Assembly: GCF_021532615.1 (NCBI RefSeq)
Contig: NZ_JAKGAQ010000001.1
Span: forward strand, 1 to 64,000
Source of the DNA: Octadecabacter dasysiphoniae
GTDB taxonomy: Bacteria > Pseudomonadota > Alphaproteobacteria > Rhodobacterales > Rhodobacteraceae
Reading direction: 5' to 3'
Length of the DNA stretch: 64,000 bases
Under the pieces are notes generated by a model that saw nothing but the letters and a program-made list of their open reading frames with translations, made no database searches and was not told the origin of the DNA. Below are positions 34,989 to 44,874 of the stretch, in pieces (position 1 is the stretch's first letter; each line of letters begins with the position of its first letter). The position numbers and the translations under genes were made by a program.

Positions 34989-35528
34989 GTTCACTATATT
35001 TCAATCGCTTCGGAGATTGCGAGCGCGTCTTCTAGTTCAATGCCTACCCGCACCGTTCATCTGGTCCAGGCTCGCTTCGCCAATCATGGCAGCGTTGACA
35101 CCGTTGGTTACGATATTTCGAGCGATTTATATGGGCCACCCATCAAAGATAAGTTGGAGGTTGCTACACATTCTGCTACACAAACTGCAATACGAAAGAA
35201 AATATTTTTATTAAATATCAATATGATAAAGGCGCAAAATTTTGAACGCGCCTCATCCTCGGTCCGCCATTTTTCTATTTTAATTCATAAATTTGGAGTG
35301 GTGGCGGTTTTTGACCTCCAGCTGACCTCCCGTGCCATTCTGGAGATGGGTGGCGTTAAGGGTCATTGCTTGGCTCCAAGCTAAACCATATTTTTCGACA
35401 AGGGCGGGAACGGATATTCGCTGTATTGTATGCTGAGGGCAGCGATGCGGCGCGAAGGTGCCGTTGGCGATCTTAGAAGGAATGTCCGCTTAACCAGCGC
35501 GATCATGTCATGAAACCTTGCCACGGTC
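34989..35528. other. Gene-poor stretch before the nitrilase gene
   Basis: About 540 bases. A plus-strand ORF spanning it (34917-35384) lacks a ribosome binding site and any family feature. Composition changes from AT-rich accessory to GC-rich core near 35400, marking the right edge of the accessory region. Confidence 0.4.
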
Positions 35529-36311
35529 CTAAGAATACAAATCACTCCGGCGATCTTTGAGATGCGAGAGAGACTTGCGAACCCGCGTAATTTTATCCTT
35601 TGAAATGTCGGCAAAAATCATCTCCTCGCCCGAACCGGCGCGTGCGATGTCGATGCCATCAGGTCCTGTAACGCAGGATAAGCCGCAATATTCAAACGCG
35701 CCCTCGACGCCAACGCGATTGGCGTAGGCAACATAGATTTCGTTTTCTTCGGCGCGGGTTGGGACGACCCGTGTCGCCACGCCAATATAGGGCTGCATGT
35801 TCGCCGTCGGAACCAAAACGACGTCAGCGCCAGCGCGCGCATATGTCCGAACCAGTTCAGGAAATTCGACGTCATAGCAGATGGCGAGCCCGACGGACCA
35901 ACCACCAAACTTCACCAGTGGGCACAATGTATCCGCTGCGCTGAATGCGGCGCGGTCTACGTCACCAAACAGATGCGCCTTGCGACACACCGAAAGGATT
36001 TCGCCGGAGGCATCGATCAAGACAGCCGCGTTAAATACTCGGTTTCCGTCAATCTCGGGAAAGCCGCATAGGATGCCGATACTGTGTCGTCTGGCCATGT
36101 CGATCAGGCTTTGCACCATTGGTCCGTCCCGTGGCTCAGCCAGCTGGCGAATGCGGCTGGCGCCAATGTTATATCCAGTAAGCGCCATTTCGGGGACGAT
36201 GATCAGATCAGCCCCGCCGCGCGTCGCATCGGCGCATTTTTGATCCAACACCTTGGTTGTTTCGGCCACGCTGCGGTCCGCCGACATCATCTGGTAGAGA
36301 GCTATTCTCAT
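35529..36311 (-). CDS. Carbon-nitrogen hydrolase (nitrilase superfamily amidase)
   Basis: A 260-residue protein of normal family length with the complete Glu-Lys-Cys triad: E41 in VPEMALTGY, K111 in CRKAHLF and C145 in LAICYDVEFPE. Such enzymes hydrolyse carbamoyl or short amide bonds in the cytoplasm. It is the last gene of a seven-gene minus-strand operon and overlaps the amidase stop by four bases, so it probably acts on a nitrogen compound released by the upstream enzymes. In polyamine pathways an N-carbamoylputrescine-type substrate would fit, but this is inference. Confidence 0.88.
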   Translation of the reverse strand: MRIALYQMMSADRSVAETTKVLDQKCADATRGGADLIIVPEMALTGYNIGASRIRQLAEPRDGPMVQSLIDMARRHSIGILCGFPEIDGNRVFNAAVLIDASGEILSVCRKAHLFGDVDRAAFSAADTLCPLVKFGGWSVGLAICYDVEFPELVRTYARAGADVVLVPTANMQPYIGVATRVVPTRAEENEIYVAYANRVGVEGAFEYCGLSCVTGPDGIDIARAGSGEEMIFADISKDKITRVRKSLSHLKDRRSDLYS

Positions 36312-37990
36312 GCTGTCCTCGGGGGTGGGGTGCGATAGGGGCCGGTTGCCTCAAAGGCGCAGGCGAGCGTCAATAGCGCGTTGTCAGAGTAGGCACGCCC
36401 GGCAAATGTCAGGCCGACAGGCATTTGGATGTCGGCCACTGTGCCCATCGGAACCGTGACAGTCGGAATACCAAGATGTCGGATCGCAAGGTTGCCGTTG
36501 GCGACCCAGACACCGTTTTGCCATGCGATATCAGCTGATGCCGGATTTGTATCCGCGTCCGTCGGGCCGATGTTCGCGACAGCGGGGAAGATCACTGCGT
36601 CGAACGCATGGGTGTCCATCCAGTCTTCTAGGTCTATGCGTCGCGTTTCCTCTAGTCCGCGCAGCCCGTCCGCGAGGGTCGGGATGCTGCGAAAGTCGTC
36701 GCGCGGGGTGGCGCGTGCGTGGGCGGGATAATCGGCGATGTCATCTTCAAAGCCTGTGTAGCGGTCTGGCAGGCTTCCCGCGGGCGCGGGGAAAATCTGC
36801 GCGCCATCCACATCGGCCAAGCGGTTAAGATGGGGGTCAGCGTTGGTTCCTAGGAAATCATCCCAAGCCCAGACCGATAGATCGGTGATTTCATGGTGTA
36901 GGTAGCCCTTAGGTAGAAGGCCGCGTGTGCGAACGTTTGGGGCACCTGCGCGGTCGCCTTCGTAGTTTGTGATTACGGGAAAATCGACCACCACGACTTC
37001 AGCGCCCGCTTGTTCGAGTGCGGCTTTCGCAGCGCCCCAAAGGGCCATGATTGACGGGCGCGTTGCGATCTTTTGCCCTGTGGGGCCACCGATTCCTATG
37101 TTTTCGCCAATGCCAGCGTCCGCGTCTTCGTTGATGTACATCGCGGGGACGCCGAAACGCTTTCCGGACAGTGATCCGCCTGCCAATGTCGCGTAAGTTG
37201 TTGGCCGCACGTCAGACGCTGACGGCAGAGAGACCCACGGCTGGTTGCGCCAAAAGTCCCCTCGCGTGTCGGGATCGTCTTTGACCAAAACATCCAGAAC
37301 TTCGAACATATCAGCCATGGTGCGCGTGTGTGGCACGACCACGTCCATTGTGGGCACCAAGGGCCAATTGCCGCGCACCGATATGACGCCTCGGCTGGGG
37401 GTGTAGGCACATACCGCGTTGTTGGATGCGGGTGCGCGCCCGCTGGACCATGTTTCTTCGCCAAGGCCGAAGGCGGCGAAACTGGCGGCAGTCGCGGTCC
37501 CCGATCCGTTTGAGGAGCCAGAGGCGAAAGCAGCGGTCAGGTAATCTGCGTTGTAAGGGGATTCAGCGCGTCCATAGAGTCCGCGTTGCATCCCGCCGTT
37601 GGCCATGGGCGGCATATTCGTCAGGCCAAGAAGGATCGCGCCCGCCTTGCGCAGCTGTGCGATGGCAAAGGCGTCATCAGTCGCGATCAGGTCGGCAAAA
37701 GCGGGCGATCCGGCGGCCACGGTGAGGCCTTTGACCTTATAACTGTTCTTGGCGGTGTATGGGATGCCATCTAGCGGGCCGAGGGTTTTGCCAATTGTGC
37801 GCCGCTTGTCGGATGCCTCAGCTTCGGTCAGTGCATCGGGGTTGAGAACCGGTATGGCATTCAGGCAGGGGCCACCCCGGTCATACGTCTCGATGCGATC
37901 AAGGTAGGCTTGCACAAGCGCAACGCTGGTGGTTTCACCGTTTTCGAGCGCGTGACGCAGGTCCGCTATAGAGGCCTCGACGACGTTCAA
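36308..37990 (-). CDS. Amidase-signature family hydrolase
   Basis: A 560-residue amidase (PF01425). The catalytic Lys is K81 in PYTAKNSY; the Ser-rich loop FASGSSNGSGTA holds the cis-serine (S160). The nucleophile serine is expected at S183 in ETWSSGRAPAS, which deviates from the consensus TGGSIRxPA. It would cleave a linear amide in the cytoplasm. Both ends overlap neighbours by four bases. The nucleophile motif is unusual enough to make the substrate class uncertain. Confidence 0.85.
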   Translation of the reverse strand: MNVVEASIADLRHALENGETTSVALVQAYLDRIETYDRGGPCLNAIPVLNPDALTEAEASDKRRTIGKTLGPLDGIPYTAKNSYKVKGLTVAAGSPAFADLIATDDAFAIAQLRKAGAILLGLTNMPPMANGGMQRGLYGRAESPYNADYLTAAFASGSSNGSGTATAASFAAFGLGEETWSSGRAPASNNAVCAYTPSRGVISVRGNWPLVPTMDVVVPHTRTMADMFEVLDVLVKDDPDTRGDFWRNQPWVSLPSASDVRPTTYATLAGGSLSGKRFGVPAMYINEDADAGIGENIGIGGPTGQKIATRPSIMALWGAAKAALEQAGAEVVVVDFPVITNYEGDRAGAPNVRTRGLLPKGYLHHEITDLSVWAWDDFLGTNADPHLNRLADVDGAQIFPAPAGSLPDRYTGFEDDIADYPAHARATPRDDFRSIPTLADGLRGLEETRRIDLEDWMDTHAFDAVIFPAVANIGPTDADTNPASADIAWQNGVWVANGNLAIRHLGIPTVTVPMGTVADIQMPVGLTFAGRAYSDNALLTLACAFEATGPYRTPPPRTA

Positions 37991-39018
37991 GACGCGCTCT
38001 CGAACCCTTGCAGCACGTTGACTGTGTTGACGCCGATTTCGGCGATGTCATATCCGCCTTCCATCACGAACAGGGTTGGCAGGTTCAGCGATGCGATGTC
38101 CGCGCCGTAGGTCGTGAAATCGTCGGACGTGAGTTTGAAGAAACTGATCGGATCGGTTTCAAACGTGTCCACACCAAGCGAGATGATCAGCGCGTCGGGG
38201 GCGTAGTCCGCGATCTGTGCAAGGGCTTTGGCAAGTGCTGCACGCCATGTCGCAAAGTCTGTGTTGGGCGGCATTGGGTAATTCACGGTAAAACCAGCAC
38301 CGGCGCCGCTGCCGGTTTCATCCGCGTGACCAAGGAAATGCGGGAACGCATCCATCGGGTCGCCATGAAGTGAGACAAACAGCACATCGTCGCGGGCATC
38401 AAAGATATCTTGGGTGCCGTTGCCATGGTGGAAATCCACATCAAGGATCGCGACGCGCGTGGCACCCGTGTCCAACAAATGCTGGGCAGCGACGGCGGCG
38501 TTGTTGATAAAACAATAGCCACCATACATGTCGATTGCCGCGTGGTGGCCCGGTGGGCGGCAGAGGGAAAACACGGATTTTGCGCCGTCGTTCAGGCGTT
38601 GCGCACCCGTCAATGCGACCTGTGCCGCCGCATATGCTGCCTCCCATGTGCCCTCTGAAATCGAGGTTTCACAAGCAAGGGCATAGTAGCCAAGACGGCC
38701 TTCGATATGGGTTGGAATGTGTGTGGACATGCGACGCGCGGGCCAGACTGTTGGCATGGCTTCGCCTGCGAAACCCTCGGCCTTCCAATCGGTCCAAGCA
38801 ACTTGCAGAAAGTCGATAAAGCCTTTGTCATGGATAGCCAGGATCGGGTCCATGCCGAAATCATCGGGCGCACTTATGGGGCCAAGGTTCACCGCGCGCA
38901 CGCGGTCGATGATGTATTCAGCGCGGGACGGACGTTCAAACGGTTCCACAAGCTCGCCACCAGAGAGTTCGGTTTTTGAATTCCGTAACTGGTGGCGTTC
39001 GGTGAAGATCGTTTCCAT
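37987..39018 (-). CDS. Acetylpolyamine amidohydrolase (histone deacetylase fold)
   Basis: From the ATG at 39018 the product is 343 residues. Every active-site residue known for the Mycoplana ramosa enzyme is present at the same number: H158 and H159 in RPPGHHAA, zinc ligands D195 and H197 in DVDFHHGN, D284 in LGVDTFETDP and Y323 in EGGYD. The enzyme removes acetyl groups from N-acetylated polyamines. The start is supported by AAGGAC upstream and by this exact numbering. It lies between the importer's binding protein and the amidase, which fits deacetylation of imported acetylpolyamine. Confidence 0.93.
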   Translation of the reverse strand: METIFTERHQLRNSKTELSGGELVEPFERPSRAEYIIDRVRAVNLGPISAPDDFGMDPILAIHDKGFIDFLQVAWTDWKAEGFAGEAMPTVWPARRMSTHIPTHIEGRLGYYALACETSISEGTWEAAYAAAQVALTGAQRLNDGAKSVFSLCRPPGHHAAIDMYGGYCFINNAAVAAQHLLDTGATRVAILDVDFHHGNGTQDIFDARDDVLFVSLHGDPMDAFPHFLGHADETGSGAGAGFTVNYPMPPNTDFATWRAALAKALAQIADYAPDALIISLGVDTFETDPISFFKLTSDDFTTYGADIASLNLPTLFVMEGGYDIAEIGVNTVNVLQGFESAS

Positions 39019-39087
39019 GTGCCGTCCTTTCAAATGAGAACAGCGGCCCCAACGCGTGGGACCGCCACTGATCAGACCAAGCGTTGC

Positions 39088-40116
39088 TTAGTTCTTCAGG
39101 TTCGTCCAGATTTGGTCGTAGACCGCCTGTGTTTGTTCATCGCACACGGCGATAAAGGACCCTTCACCTGCTGTTTCTGGTGGGTTGGATTCTGGGAGGG
39201 TTGCCAATTCGGGATCAAGGTATTCCTCGGCACCGGTCACACCCAGACCGTAACGTGCGTAATTGGACACGGCCGCGATGTTTTCAGGCTCTAGCATGAA
39301 ATCCATAAACGCAATCGCGCTGTCGCGGTTTGGTGCGTCGTTCAACAAAACCACGCTGTCCATCCAAACGACGTATCCTTGGGTCGGGAAAGCGTATGTG
39401 ATCGACGCGCGGTCCTCGCGGGCTTTTGCGCTGAAGCCGTCAAAAATCATGCCGACGGACACATCGCCAGACACCAGAACTTCGCGCGCCGTGTCTGAAT
39501 TGAACGATGCCCAATGGGTCTTCGCCTCTTGCAGCATGTCGTTCAGCGCCTGAAGCTCGTCACGATCCGTAGAACACTGCGGGATACCCATGTGAATTGA
39601 CGCCATCGCCAGAACTTCGCCCTGGCTATCCAGCATGTTAATTTTGCCGGACAATTCTGCAGGCGGGTTGAATAGCAAGTCGGTTGTGTTGATGTCACCG
39701 TCATAGTCATCGGTGTTCACCGCAAAAGACGTGGACCCCCACTGATAAGGAATGGAATGCGCGCGACCGGGGTCAAACGAAGGGTCGGCCCATTCCGGCG
39801 CAATGTTTCCTTTGTTGGCAAGTTCACCGTCAGCGATCGTATCAAGGAGGCCTTCGCCGGCCATGATCGAGACCATGTAATCCGTTGGAACAGCGACGTC
39901 ATAGGTGCCCATTCCACCCGCCTTGAGGGACGCGAGCATCGCTTCGTTTGAATCAAACGTATCCATCGTGACGGTGATGCCGGTTTCTGCCGTGAATTTT
40001 TCAAGCAGCTCAGCGGGGATGTATTCAAACCAGTGGTAGATCACCAGTTCGCCCTCGGCCGCGGCGGTGTTCGCGAGCAGGGCAAGGGCCATTGCGGAGG
40101 ATGTGAGCAGTTTCAT
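39088..40116 (-). CDS. potD: Polyamine ABC transporter periplasmic binding protein (PotD/PotF-like)
   Basis: 342 residues with the Sec signal MKLLTSSAMALALLANTAAA cleaved before EGELVIYHW. The LVIYHWFEYIPAELLEKF start and VAVPTDYMVSIM are typical of PotD/PotF proteins that bind putrescine or spermidine. QWGSTSFAVNTDDY is also typical. Exact polyamine specificity cannot be read here. It is followed 69 bases downstream by the acetylpolyamine amidohydrolase. Confidence 0.87.
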   Translation of the reverse strand: MKLLTSSAMALALLANTAAAEGELVIYHWFEYIPAELLEKFTAETGITVTMDTFDSNEAMLASLKAGGMGTYDVAVPTDYMVSIMAGEGLLDTIADGELANKGNIAPEWADPSFDPGRAHSIPYQWGSTSFAVNTDDYDGDINTTDLLFNPPAELSGKINMLDSQGEVLAMASIHMGIPQCSTDRDELQALNDMLQEAKTHWASFNSDTAREVLVSGDVSVGMIFDGFSAKAREDRASITYAFPTQGYVVWMDSVVLLNDAPNRDSAIAFMDFMLEPENIAAVSNYARYGLGVTGAEEYLDPELATLPESNPPETAGEGSFIAVCDEQTQAVYDQIWTNLKN

Positions 40117-40134
40117 ATTTTTAACTCCCTTTTG

Positions 40135-40941
40135 TTATTTCGTATTGTCCCACTTCGAGACGAAGTAGGAGATGGTCACCATCACGACCGAAAGGCTGAG
40201 AAGCATCGTCGAGATGGCCATGATGTTGGGCTTGAGCCCTTGTTTCACCGAGCCAAAGATCGCCGTTGGCAGGGTTTCGACACCCGCACCTTTGACGAAA
40301 TTGGTGATGATGAAATCGTCAAGGCTGACGATGAACGCCAGCAAGAAGCCCGAGATGATACCGGGCATCATCAACGGGAAAAGGATGCGACGGAACGCCT
40401 GCGCTTTGGTGGCATAAAGATCCATCGCAGCGTGTTCGAACGTGTCCTCAATCCCCTGCATCCGCGCCTGAATGGGCAGGTAGGCAAAGGGGATGCAAAA
40501 CGCGATATGGGCCACGAGGATCGTCATGTAGCCGCGTGTGAACCCGATGGAATTGAAGAAAATCAGCGTTGCCACCGCCAGCACGATTTCGGGCACCATG
40601 ATTGGCAGTGTGATCAGCCCAAGTGACGGTGTGCGCAGGCGGTATTTGCCGCCCCGCACAATCGCTGTTGCCGCCGCCGTCGCAATGGCCGTTGCCGTGG
40701 TGGCCGCGATGATCGCGATGGAAAACGAATTGACCGCCGCCTGTTGGAACTTCGCACTTTCGGGCCCACTGAAAACATCCACATACCAGCGCAGGGACCA
40801 CCCACCCCAAGTTGTAATCGATTCCGACGCGTTGAACGAATAGGCCGTCACCACGATCAGCGGCGCATAGAGGATGAACATGCACACAAGGGTCATTGCC
40901 CGAAAGCCTGTGTAGGTTTTGACGTCTGTGTTCACGCTCAT
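40135..40941 (-). CDS. potC: Polyamine-type ABC transporter permease (PotC-like)
   Basis: 268 residues, six membrane segments, with the EAA loop around [20 protein letters not shown] that contacts the ATPase. It belongs to the spermidine/putrescine permease family and overlaps the other permease gene by four bases. It forms a heterodimeric inner-membrane channel with the PotB-like protein. Confidence 0.88.
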   Translation of the reverse strand: MSVNTDVKTYTGFRAMTLVCMFILYAPLIVVTAYSFNASESITTWGGWSLRWYVDVFSGPESAKFQQAAVNSFSIAIIAATTATAIATAAATAIVRGGKYRLRTPSLGLITLPIMVPEIVLAVATLIFFNSIGFTRGYMTILVAHIAFCIPFAYLPIQARMQGIEDTFEHAAMDLYATKAQAFRRILFPLMMPGIISGFLLAFIVSLDDFIITNFVKGAGVETLPTAIFGSVKQGLKPNIMAISTMLLSLSVVMVTISYFVSKWDNTK

Positions 40942-41864
40942 GTTGCGGCCCCCGCACGGCGTTGTTGCTGCGCAAAGATCAACAGCAACACCAAAACCAT
41001 GCTCAGCAAGATCATCGATGCCGCCGCCCCGAACGGCCAGTTGCCCGCGTTGCCTTTGAACTGTTCTTCGATCAATGACCCGATCATAAAGTTCTTTGCG
41101 CCGCCCAGCAGATCAGGTGCAAGGAACGCGCCAAGGCTGGGCACAAACACAAGGATACAGCCCGCAATGACGCCCGGTTTCACGGCAGGCAGAACGATGC
41201 GGCGAAGGGTCGTAAACTTGGTCGCGTAAAGATCAGCGGCAGCCTCGGACATGGTAAAATTGTAACGTTCAATCGATGCGTAAATCGGCAGCACCATGAA
41301 TGGCAGGTAGCTGTAAAACAGGCCCAATTGCACGGCAAGGTTGGTGTTGATGATCTGCAAGGGCTCACCGATCAGGCCGATATTGAGCAATGCGTCGTTC
41401 ATTGGGCCTTCGTCGCGCAGCAGGAATTTCATGGAAACCGTGCGGATCAACAGGTTCACCCAATAAGGAATCGTGATCAAAAACACCCAGAGCGCGCGTG
41501 TCCCGTCGGGCCGTGTGGCAATGAAATAGGCGGTCGGAAATCCGATCAGCAGCGACATGATTGTCGCCAATCCCGCCTGCCAGATCGAACGCCAGAAAAT
41601 TTCGATATAGGTCCATTGCAGCGTCGGGTCGCTATCCCCGAACAGTCCGCGATCAAAGAAGAACTGGTCATAGGCCGCCAGCGTAGGTTCCCAGATGACG
41701 CCACCGCGAAATTCCTTGGTGAGGAATGAATAGATCACCATGACGCAGACGGGCGCGAAGACGAAGAACCCAAGCACCAACCACGACGGCATCAACAGCC
41801 AATGGCGGGCCTCTTTATAGGTGTCCGATGCGGCAGAACCGCCAGAGGCCGCACCACCCGCCAT
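40938..41864 (-). CDS. potB: Polyamine-type ABC transporter permease (PotB-like)
   Basis: 308 residues with a cytoplasmic N-terminal extension ([20 protein letters not shown]) and six membrane helices. The EAA loop reads [20 protein letters not shown]. It partners with the PotC-like permease. The start overlaps the last base of the ATPase gene, indicating tight coupling. Confidence 0.88.
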   Translation of the reverse strand: MAGGAASGGSAASDTYKEARHWLLMPSWLVLGFFVFAPVCVMVIYSFLTKEFRGGVIWEPTLAAYDQFFFDRGLFGDSDPTLQWTYIEIFWRSIWQAGLATIMSLLIGFPTAYFIATRPDGTRALWVFLITIPYWVNLLIRTVSMKFLLRDEGPMNDALLNIGLIGEPLQIINTNLAVQLGLFYSYLPFMVLPIYASIERYNFTMSEAAADLYATKFTTLRRIVLPAVKPGVIAGCILVFVPSLGAFLAPDLLGGAKNFMIGSLIEEQFKGNAGNWPFGAAASMILLSMVLVLLLIFAQQQRRAGAAT

Positions 41865-42955
41865 TAATCAACCAACAGGCGCGCAGCACCTGCCTCCATG
41901 TTCACGAATGCAGGGCTGCCTGGTTCAATCAGGCGTTTATTGCCGCGCTCGGTATTGGACGTGCGCACGGTGATCTTCGGGCCCCCCTCAAGATCAAGCA
42001 TCGTTGAGATATCGGTGCCGATATAGATATTTTCTGTCACGGTGCCTTTCAGGCTGTTCCCGTCTGACGCTTGGTCCGACAAAACCAGCCGTTCCGGGCG
42101 CACGGACAGATGGACGCTTGCACCCACGCTTACGCCGTCAACTGCATCACAGATCAGTTCATGGCCACCGCCGATGTGACACTGGGCGCGGCCATCGGTG
42201 ATCTTGTCCACAGATACCTCAAGCAGGTTGGTGTCACCAATAAAATCGGCCACGAACATATTGCGCGGGTGTTCATAGATATCGCGTGGTGCGCCAAGCT
42301 GCTGCAATTCACCTGCCGACATCACGGCGATTCTGTCTGACATTGTCAGGGCTTCTTCTTGGTCATGGGTGACGAAAATAAACGTGATCCCGGTTTCACG
42401 CTGGATATGTTTCAGTTCAATCTGCATGGCTTTGCGCAGTTTGAGGTCGAGTGCGGACAGGGGTTCGTCCAGCAACAGAACTTTGGGCGATGGGGCCAGC
42501 GCACGGGCCAGCGCGACACGTTGTTGTTGACCACCCGACAGTTGCGCAGGCTTGCGTTTGGCGAACTGGGACAGCTGTACAAGGTCCAACATCTCACCCG
42601 CACGCTTTGCGGCGTCTTTGCGGGAACTGCCCTTCATTTCAAGGCCGAAACCGACGTTTTCAAGCACCGTCATATGCGGGAAAAGCGCGTAGTTTTGAAA
42701 AACCGTGTTCACGGGGCGCTTGTGCGGTGGCAGTGTTTTGATCTCGTCTCCGAACAGGTAAATCCCGCCCTCGGTCACGTCCTCAAATCCTGCGATCATC
42801 CGCAAAAGCGTTGTCTTGCCGCAGCCAGACGGACCCAAAAGAGTAAAAAACTCATTGTCCCGAATGCCCAATGAGATTTTCTGCAATGCTGTGAAATCGC
42901 CGTAGCGTTTGATCGCATCACGCACATCAACAGCGATTTCTACGGTATCATTCAT
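41864..42955 (-). CDS. potA: Polyamine-type ABC transporter ATP-binding protein (PotA-like)
   Basis: 363 residues: Walker A GPSGCGKTT, signature LSGGQQQRVALARAL, Walker B VLLLDEPLSALD and a C-terminal TOBE regulatory domain (VHLSVRPERLVLSD). It energises uptake. It is the first gene of a seven-gene operon that also encodes the deacetylase and two amidases. The operon is divergent from the monooxygenase operon, with about 200 bases between. Confidence 0.9.
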   Translation of the reverse strand: MNDTVEIAVDVRDAIKRYGDFTALQKISLGIRDNEFFTLLGPSGCGKTTLLRMIAGFEDVTEGGIYLFGDEIKTLPPHKRPVNTVFQNYALFPHMTVLENVGFGLEMKGSSRKDAAKRAGEMLDLVQLSQFAKRKPAQLSGGQQQRVALARALAPSPKVLLLDEPLSALDLKLRKAMQIELKHIQRETGITFIFVTHDQEEALTMSDRIAVMSAGELQQLGAPRDIYEHPRNMFVADFIGDTNLLEVSVDKITDGRAQCHIGGGHELICDAVDGVSVGASVHLSVRPERLVLSDQASDGNSLKGTVTENIYIGTDISTMLDLEGGPKITVRTSNTERGNKRLIEPGSPAFVNMEAGAARLLVD

Positions 42956-43032
42956 GTCACGTTCCCATCGGTTCTTAAGAACGGTAGCGCCGCGATCCAG
43001 AAGTTGTCACCACGCAAATAGCGAAGGATGAC

Positions 43033-43078
43033 TTAGGCGAAACCTAATTTTTGAATTAAAATCTTAGCCACACCCTAA
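43033..43078. promoter_or_regulatory. Two TTAG-N7-CTAA boxes in the divergent promoter region
   Basis: TTAGGCGAAACCTAA (43033-43047, a perfect palindrome at its ends) and TTAGCCACACCCTAA (43064-43078) share TTAG-N7-CTAA and lie 31 bases apart. T-N11-A symmetry and three-turn spacing fit a LysR-type regulator, and a lysR gene lies in the adjacent operon. They would control both the importer operon and the monooxygenase operon. Confidence 0.5.
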
Positions 43079-43157
43079 TCAAGACTAATGCAGACTATTC
43101 TTTTCGCGCTTCCTTCAAACGGCAATTCTGGGTGCAACCGATTGGGAGGGCCATTGG

Positions 43158-44435
43158 ATGCCAGTTGAAAAGATCGACACGCTCGTCGTTGGAGCAGGGC
43201 AAGCAGGGATTGCGCTTTGTGAACATCTTGGCCAACAAGACGTGCCGTTTCTGGTGCTTGAGAAAAGCCGCATCGCAGAAGCCTGGCGCACGTCGCGTTG
43301 GGATGCGTTGGTCACAAACGGCCCAGTATGGCATGACCGTTTTCCTAATCTTGAATTCAACGGCAACGCACCGGATGAATTTGTCGGCAAAGACCGTGTG
43401 GCCGATTACATCGAAGAATACGCTGACATGGTGAATGCGCCGGTGCGCACGGGCGTAGAAGTGCTGAGTGCTGAACCGTTCAAAGACCGTGCAGGTTTTC
43501 GGGTTGAGACATCTGACGGCGTGATCGAGGCGACGCGGATCGTGTCGGCCACGGGCGCGTTTCAACACCCTGTTATTCCGTCAATCATCAAAAATGATGC
43601 GGGCGTGGAGCAGATGCATTCTCAGTCATACCGCAACCCCGATCAATTGGCCGAAGGTGCTGTAATGGTCGTTGGGGCCGGATCATCAGGCGCGCAGATT
43701 GCGGATGAATTGAACCGAGCGGGGCGCAAAGTATTCTTGTCTGTCGGCCCCCATGACCGCCCGCCGCGCCGCTATCGTGGTCGTGATTTTGTCTGGTGGC
43801 TTGGCGTCTTGGGCCTATGGGATATGGCAGCGCAAAAACCGGGAACCGAGCATGTCACAATTTCCGTCAGCGGGGCTTATGGTGGCCGCACTATGGATTT
43901 CCGCCGTCTGGCCAGTGAGGGTGTGACGCTTCTTGGCCGCACGGAGACCTACCAGAACGGCGCGCTGACCTTTGCCGATGATGTGCGCAAGAACGTCGAT
44001 GCGGGCGATGACAATTACAATAAATTGCTCGATGACGCTGATGCCTATGTGGATGCCATGGGGCTCGATCTGCCGCTTGATCCAGATGCGCACCAGACAT
44101 GGCCCGACCCGGATAGTCTGAACAACCCGATCCGCAGTCTGGATTTTGCCGCCGAAGGGATCACCACGATCATCTGGGCGACAGGGTACAAGCAGGACTT
44201 CAGTTGGTTGAAGGTCGATGCGTTTGACGACAAGGGGGCACCCATTCATCAGCGTGGTGTGTCCAAGGAACCGGGGCTCTATTTCCTTGGCCTTCCATGG
44301 CAGTCACGCCGCGGATCGACCTTCCTGTGGGGCGTGTGGCATGACGCGAAATTTGTCGCCGACCAAATTGCCATTCAGCGCGCTTATGCGGATTATGATG
44401 GTCAGGCCGAGGTCGTAAAAGCGGCCGCCGAATAA
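43158..44435 (+). CDS. Flavin-dependent monooxygenase-like FAD/NAD(P)-binding protein
   Basis: 425 residues with two dinucleotide sites: VVGAGQAGIALCEHL (FAD) near residue 10 and VMVVGAGSSGAQIADEL (NADP) near residue 175. ATGAFQHP resembles the ATG/F-x-x-P joining motif of flavin-containing and N-hydroxylating monooxygenases. It could oxidise an amine or its product. The ATG follows GGGAGG. It is first in an operon with RidA, DUF1028 and aldehyde dehydrogenase. Confidence 0.82.
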   Translation: MPVEKIDTLVVGAGQAGIALCEHLGQQDVPFLVLEKSRIAEAWRTSRWDALVTNGPVWHDRFPNLEFNGNAPDEFVGKDRVADYIEEYADMVNAPVRTGVEVLSAEPFKDRAGFRVETSDGVIEATRIVSATGAFQHPVIPSIIKNDAGVEQMHSQSYRNPDQLAEGAVMVVGAGSSGAQIADELNRAGRKVFLSVGPHDRPPRRYRGRDFVWWLGVLGLWDMAAQKPGTEHVTISVSGAYGGRTMDFRRLASEGVTLLGRTETYQNGALTFADDVRKNVDAGDDNYNKLLDDADAYVDAMGLDLPLDPDAHQTWPDPDSLNNPIRSLDFAAEGITTIIWATGYKQDFSWLKVDAFDDKGAPIHQRGVSKEPGLYFLGLPWQSRRGSTFLWGVWHDAKFVADQIAIQRAYADYDGQAEVVKAAAE

Positions 44436-44457
44436 CCCAAAACCGAACGGAACCCCC

Positions 44458-44874
44458 ATGGCGCACACACGTATTCGCAAATTCAATACGGGCGAAACCT
44501 ATCCCGAACAGAACCTCGACAATGACCTGTGTCAGGCCGTTGTCACGCAGGGTGGCAAGACGGTCTGGCTGCGCGGGCAGTGTCCGCAAAACCTTGATGA
44601 CGCCAAGAATATCGACAGCCATGATCCGGTTGAGCAGACCCACAAGGTGATGCAAAATATACGCCAGTTGATCGAAGAGGCAGGCGGGTCGATGGAGCAT
44701 CTGGTCAAAGTCGTCGTCTACATCACAGACGTGCGCCACCGCGAGGCCGTCTACCGCACCATGGGCGAATACATCAAAGGCGTGCATCCTGTGTCCACGG
44801 GTTTGGTCGTGCAGGCCTTGGCGCGCCCTGAATGGTTGGTCGAAATTGACGGCACGGCGGTGATCCCGGAATGA
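44458..44874 (+). CDS. RidA family protein (YjgF/YER057c/UK114)
   Basis: 138 residues with the RidA core: NDLCQAVVTQGGKTVWLRGQ, EEAGGSMEHLVKVVVYITD, and a final REAVYRTMGEYIKG and HPVSTGLVVQALARPEWLVE. RidA-type proteins hydrolyse reactive enamines or imines formed by flavoenzymes and PLP enzymes. That fits a pathway that oxidises amines to imines. It overlaps the DUF1028 gene by four bases. Confidence 0.88.
   Translation: MAHTRIRKFNTGETYPEQNLDNDLCQAVVTQGGKTVWLRGQCPQNLDDAKNIDSHDPVEQTHKVMQNIRQLIEEAGGSMEHLVKVVVYITDVRHREAVYRTMGEYIKGVHPVSTGLVVQALARPEWLVEIDGTAVIPE

Noticed and set aside
35000..35150. Possible tRNA-like segment in the gene-poor stretch
   Set aside because: I could not draw a cloverleaf with anticodon and T-loop consensus; only the isolated hairpin is clear.
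34917..35384. Plus-strand ORF of 155 codons
   Set aside because: No ribosome binding site, no family pattern, and it contains the strong hairpin at 34963. Amino-acid composition is unlike the neighbouring genes.
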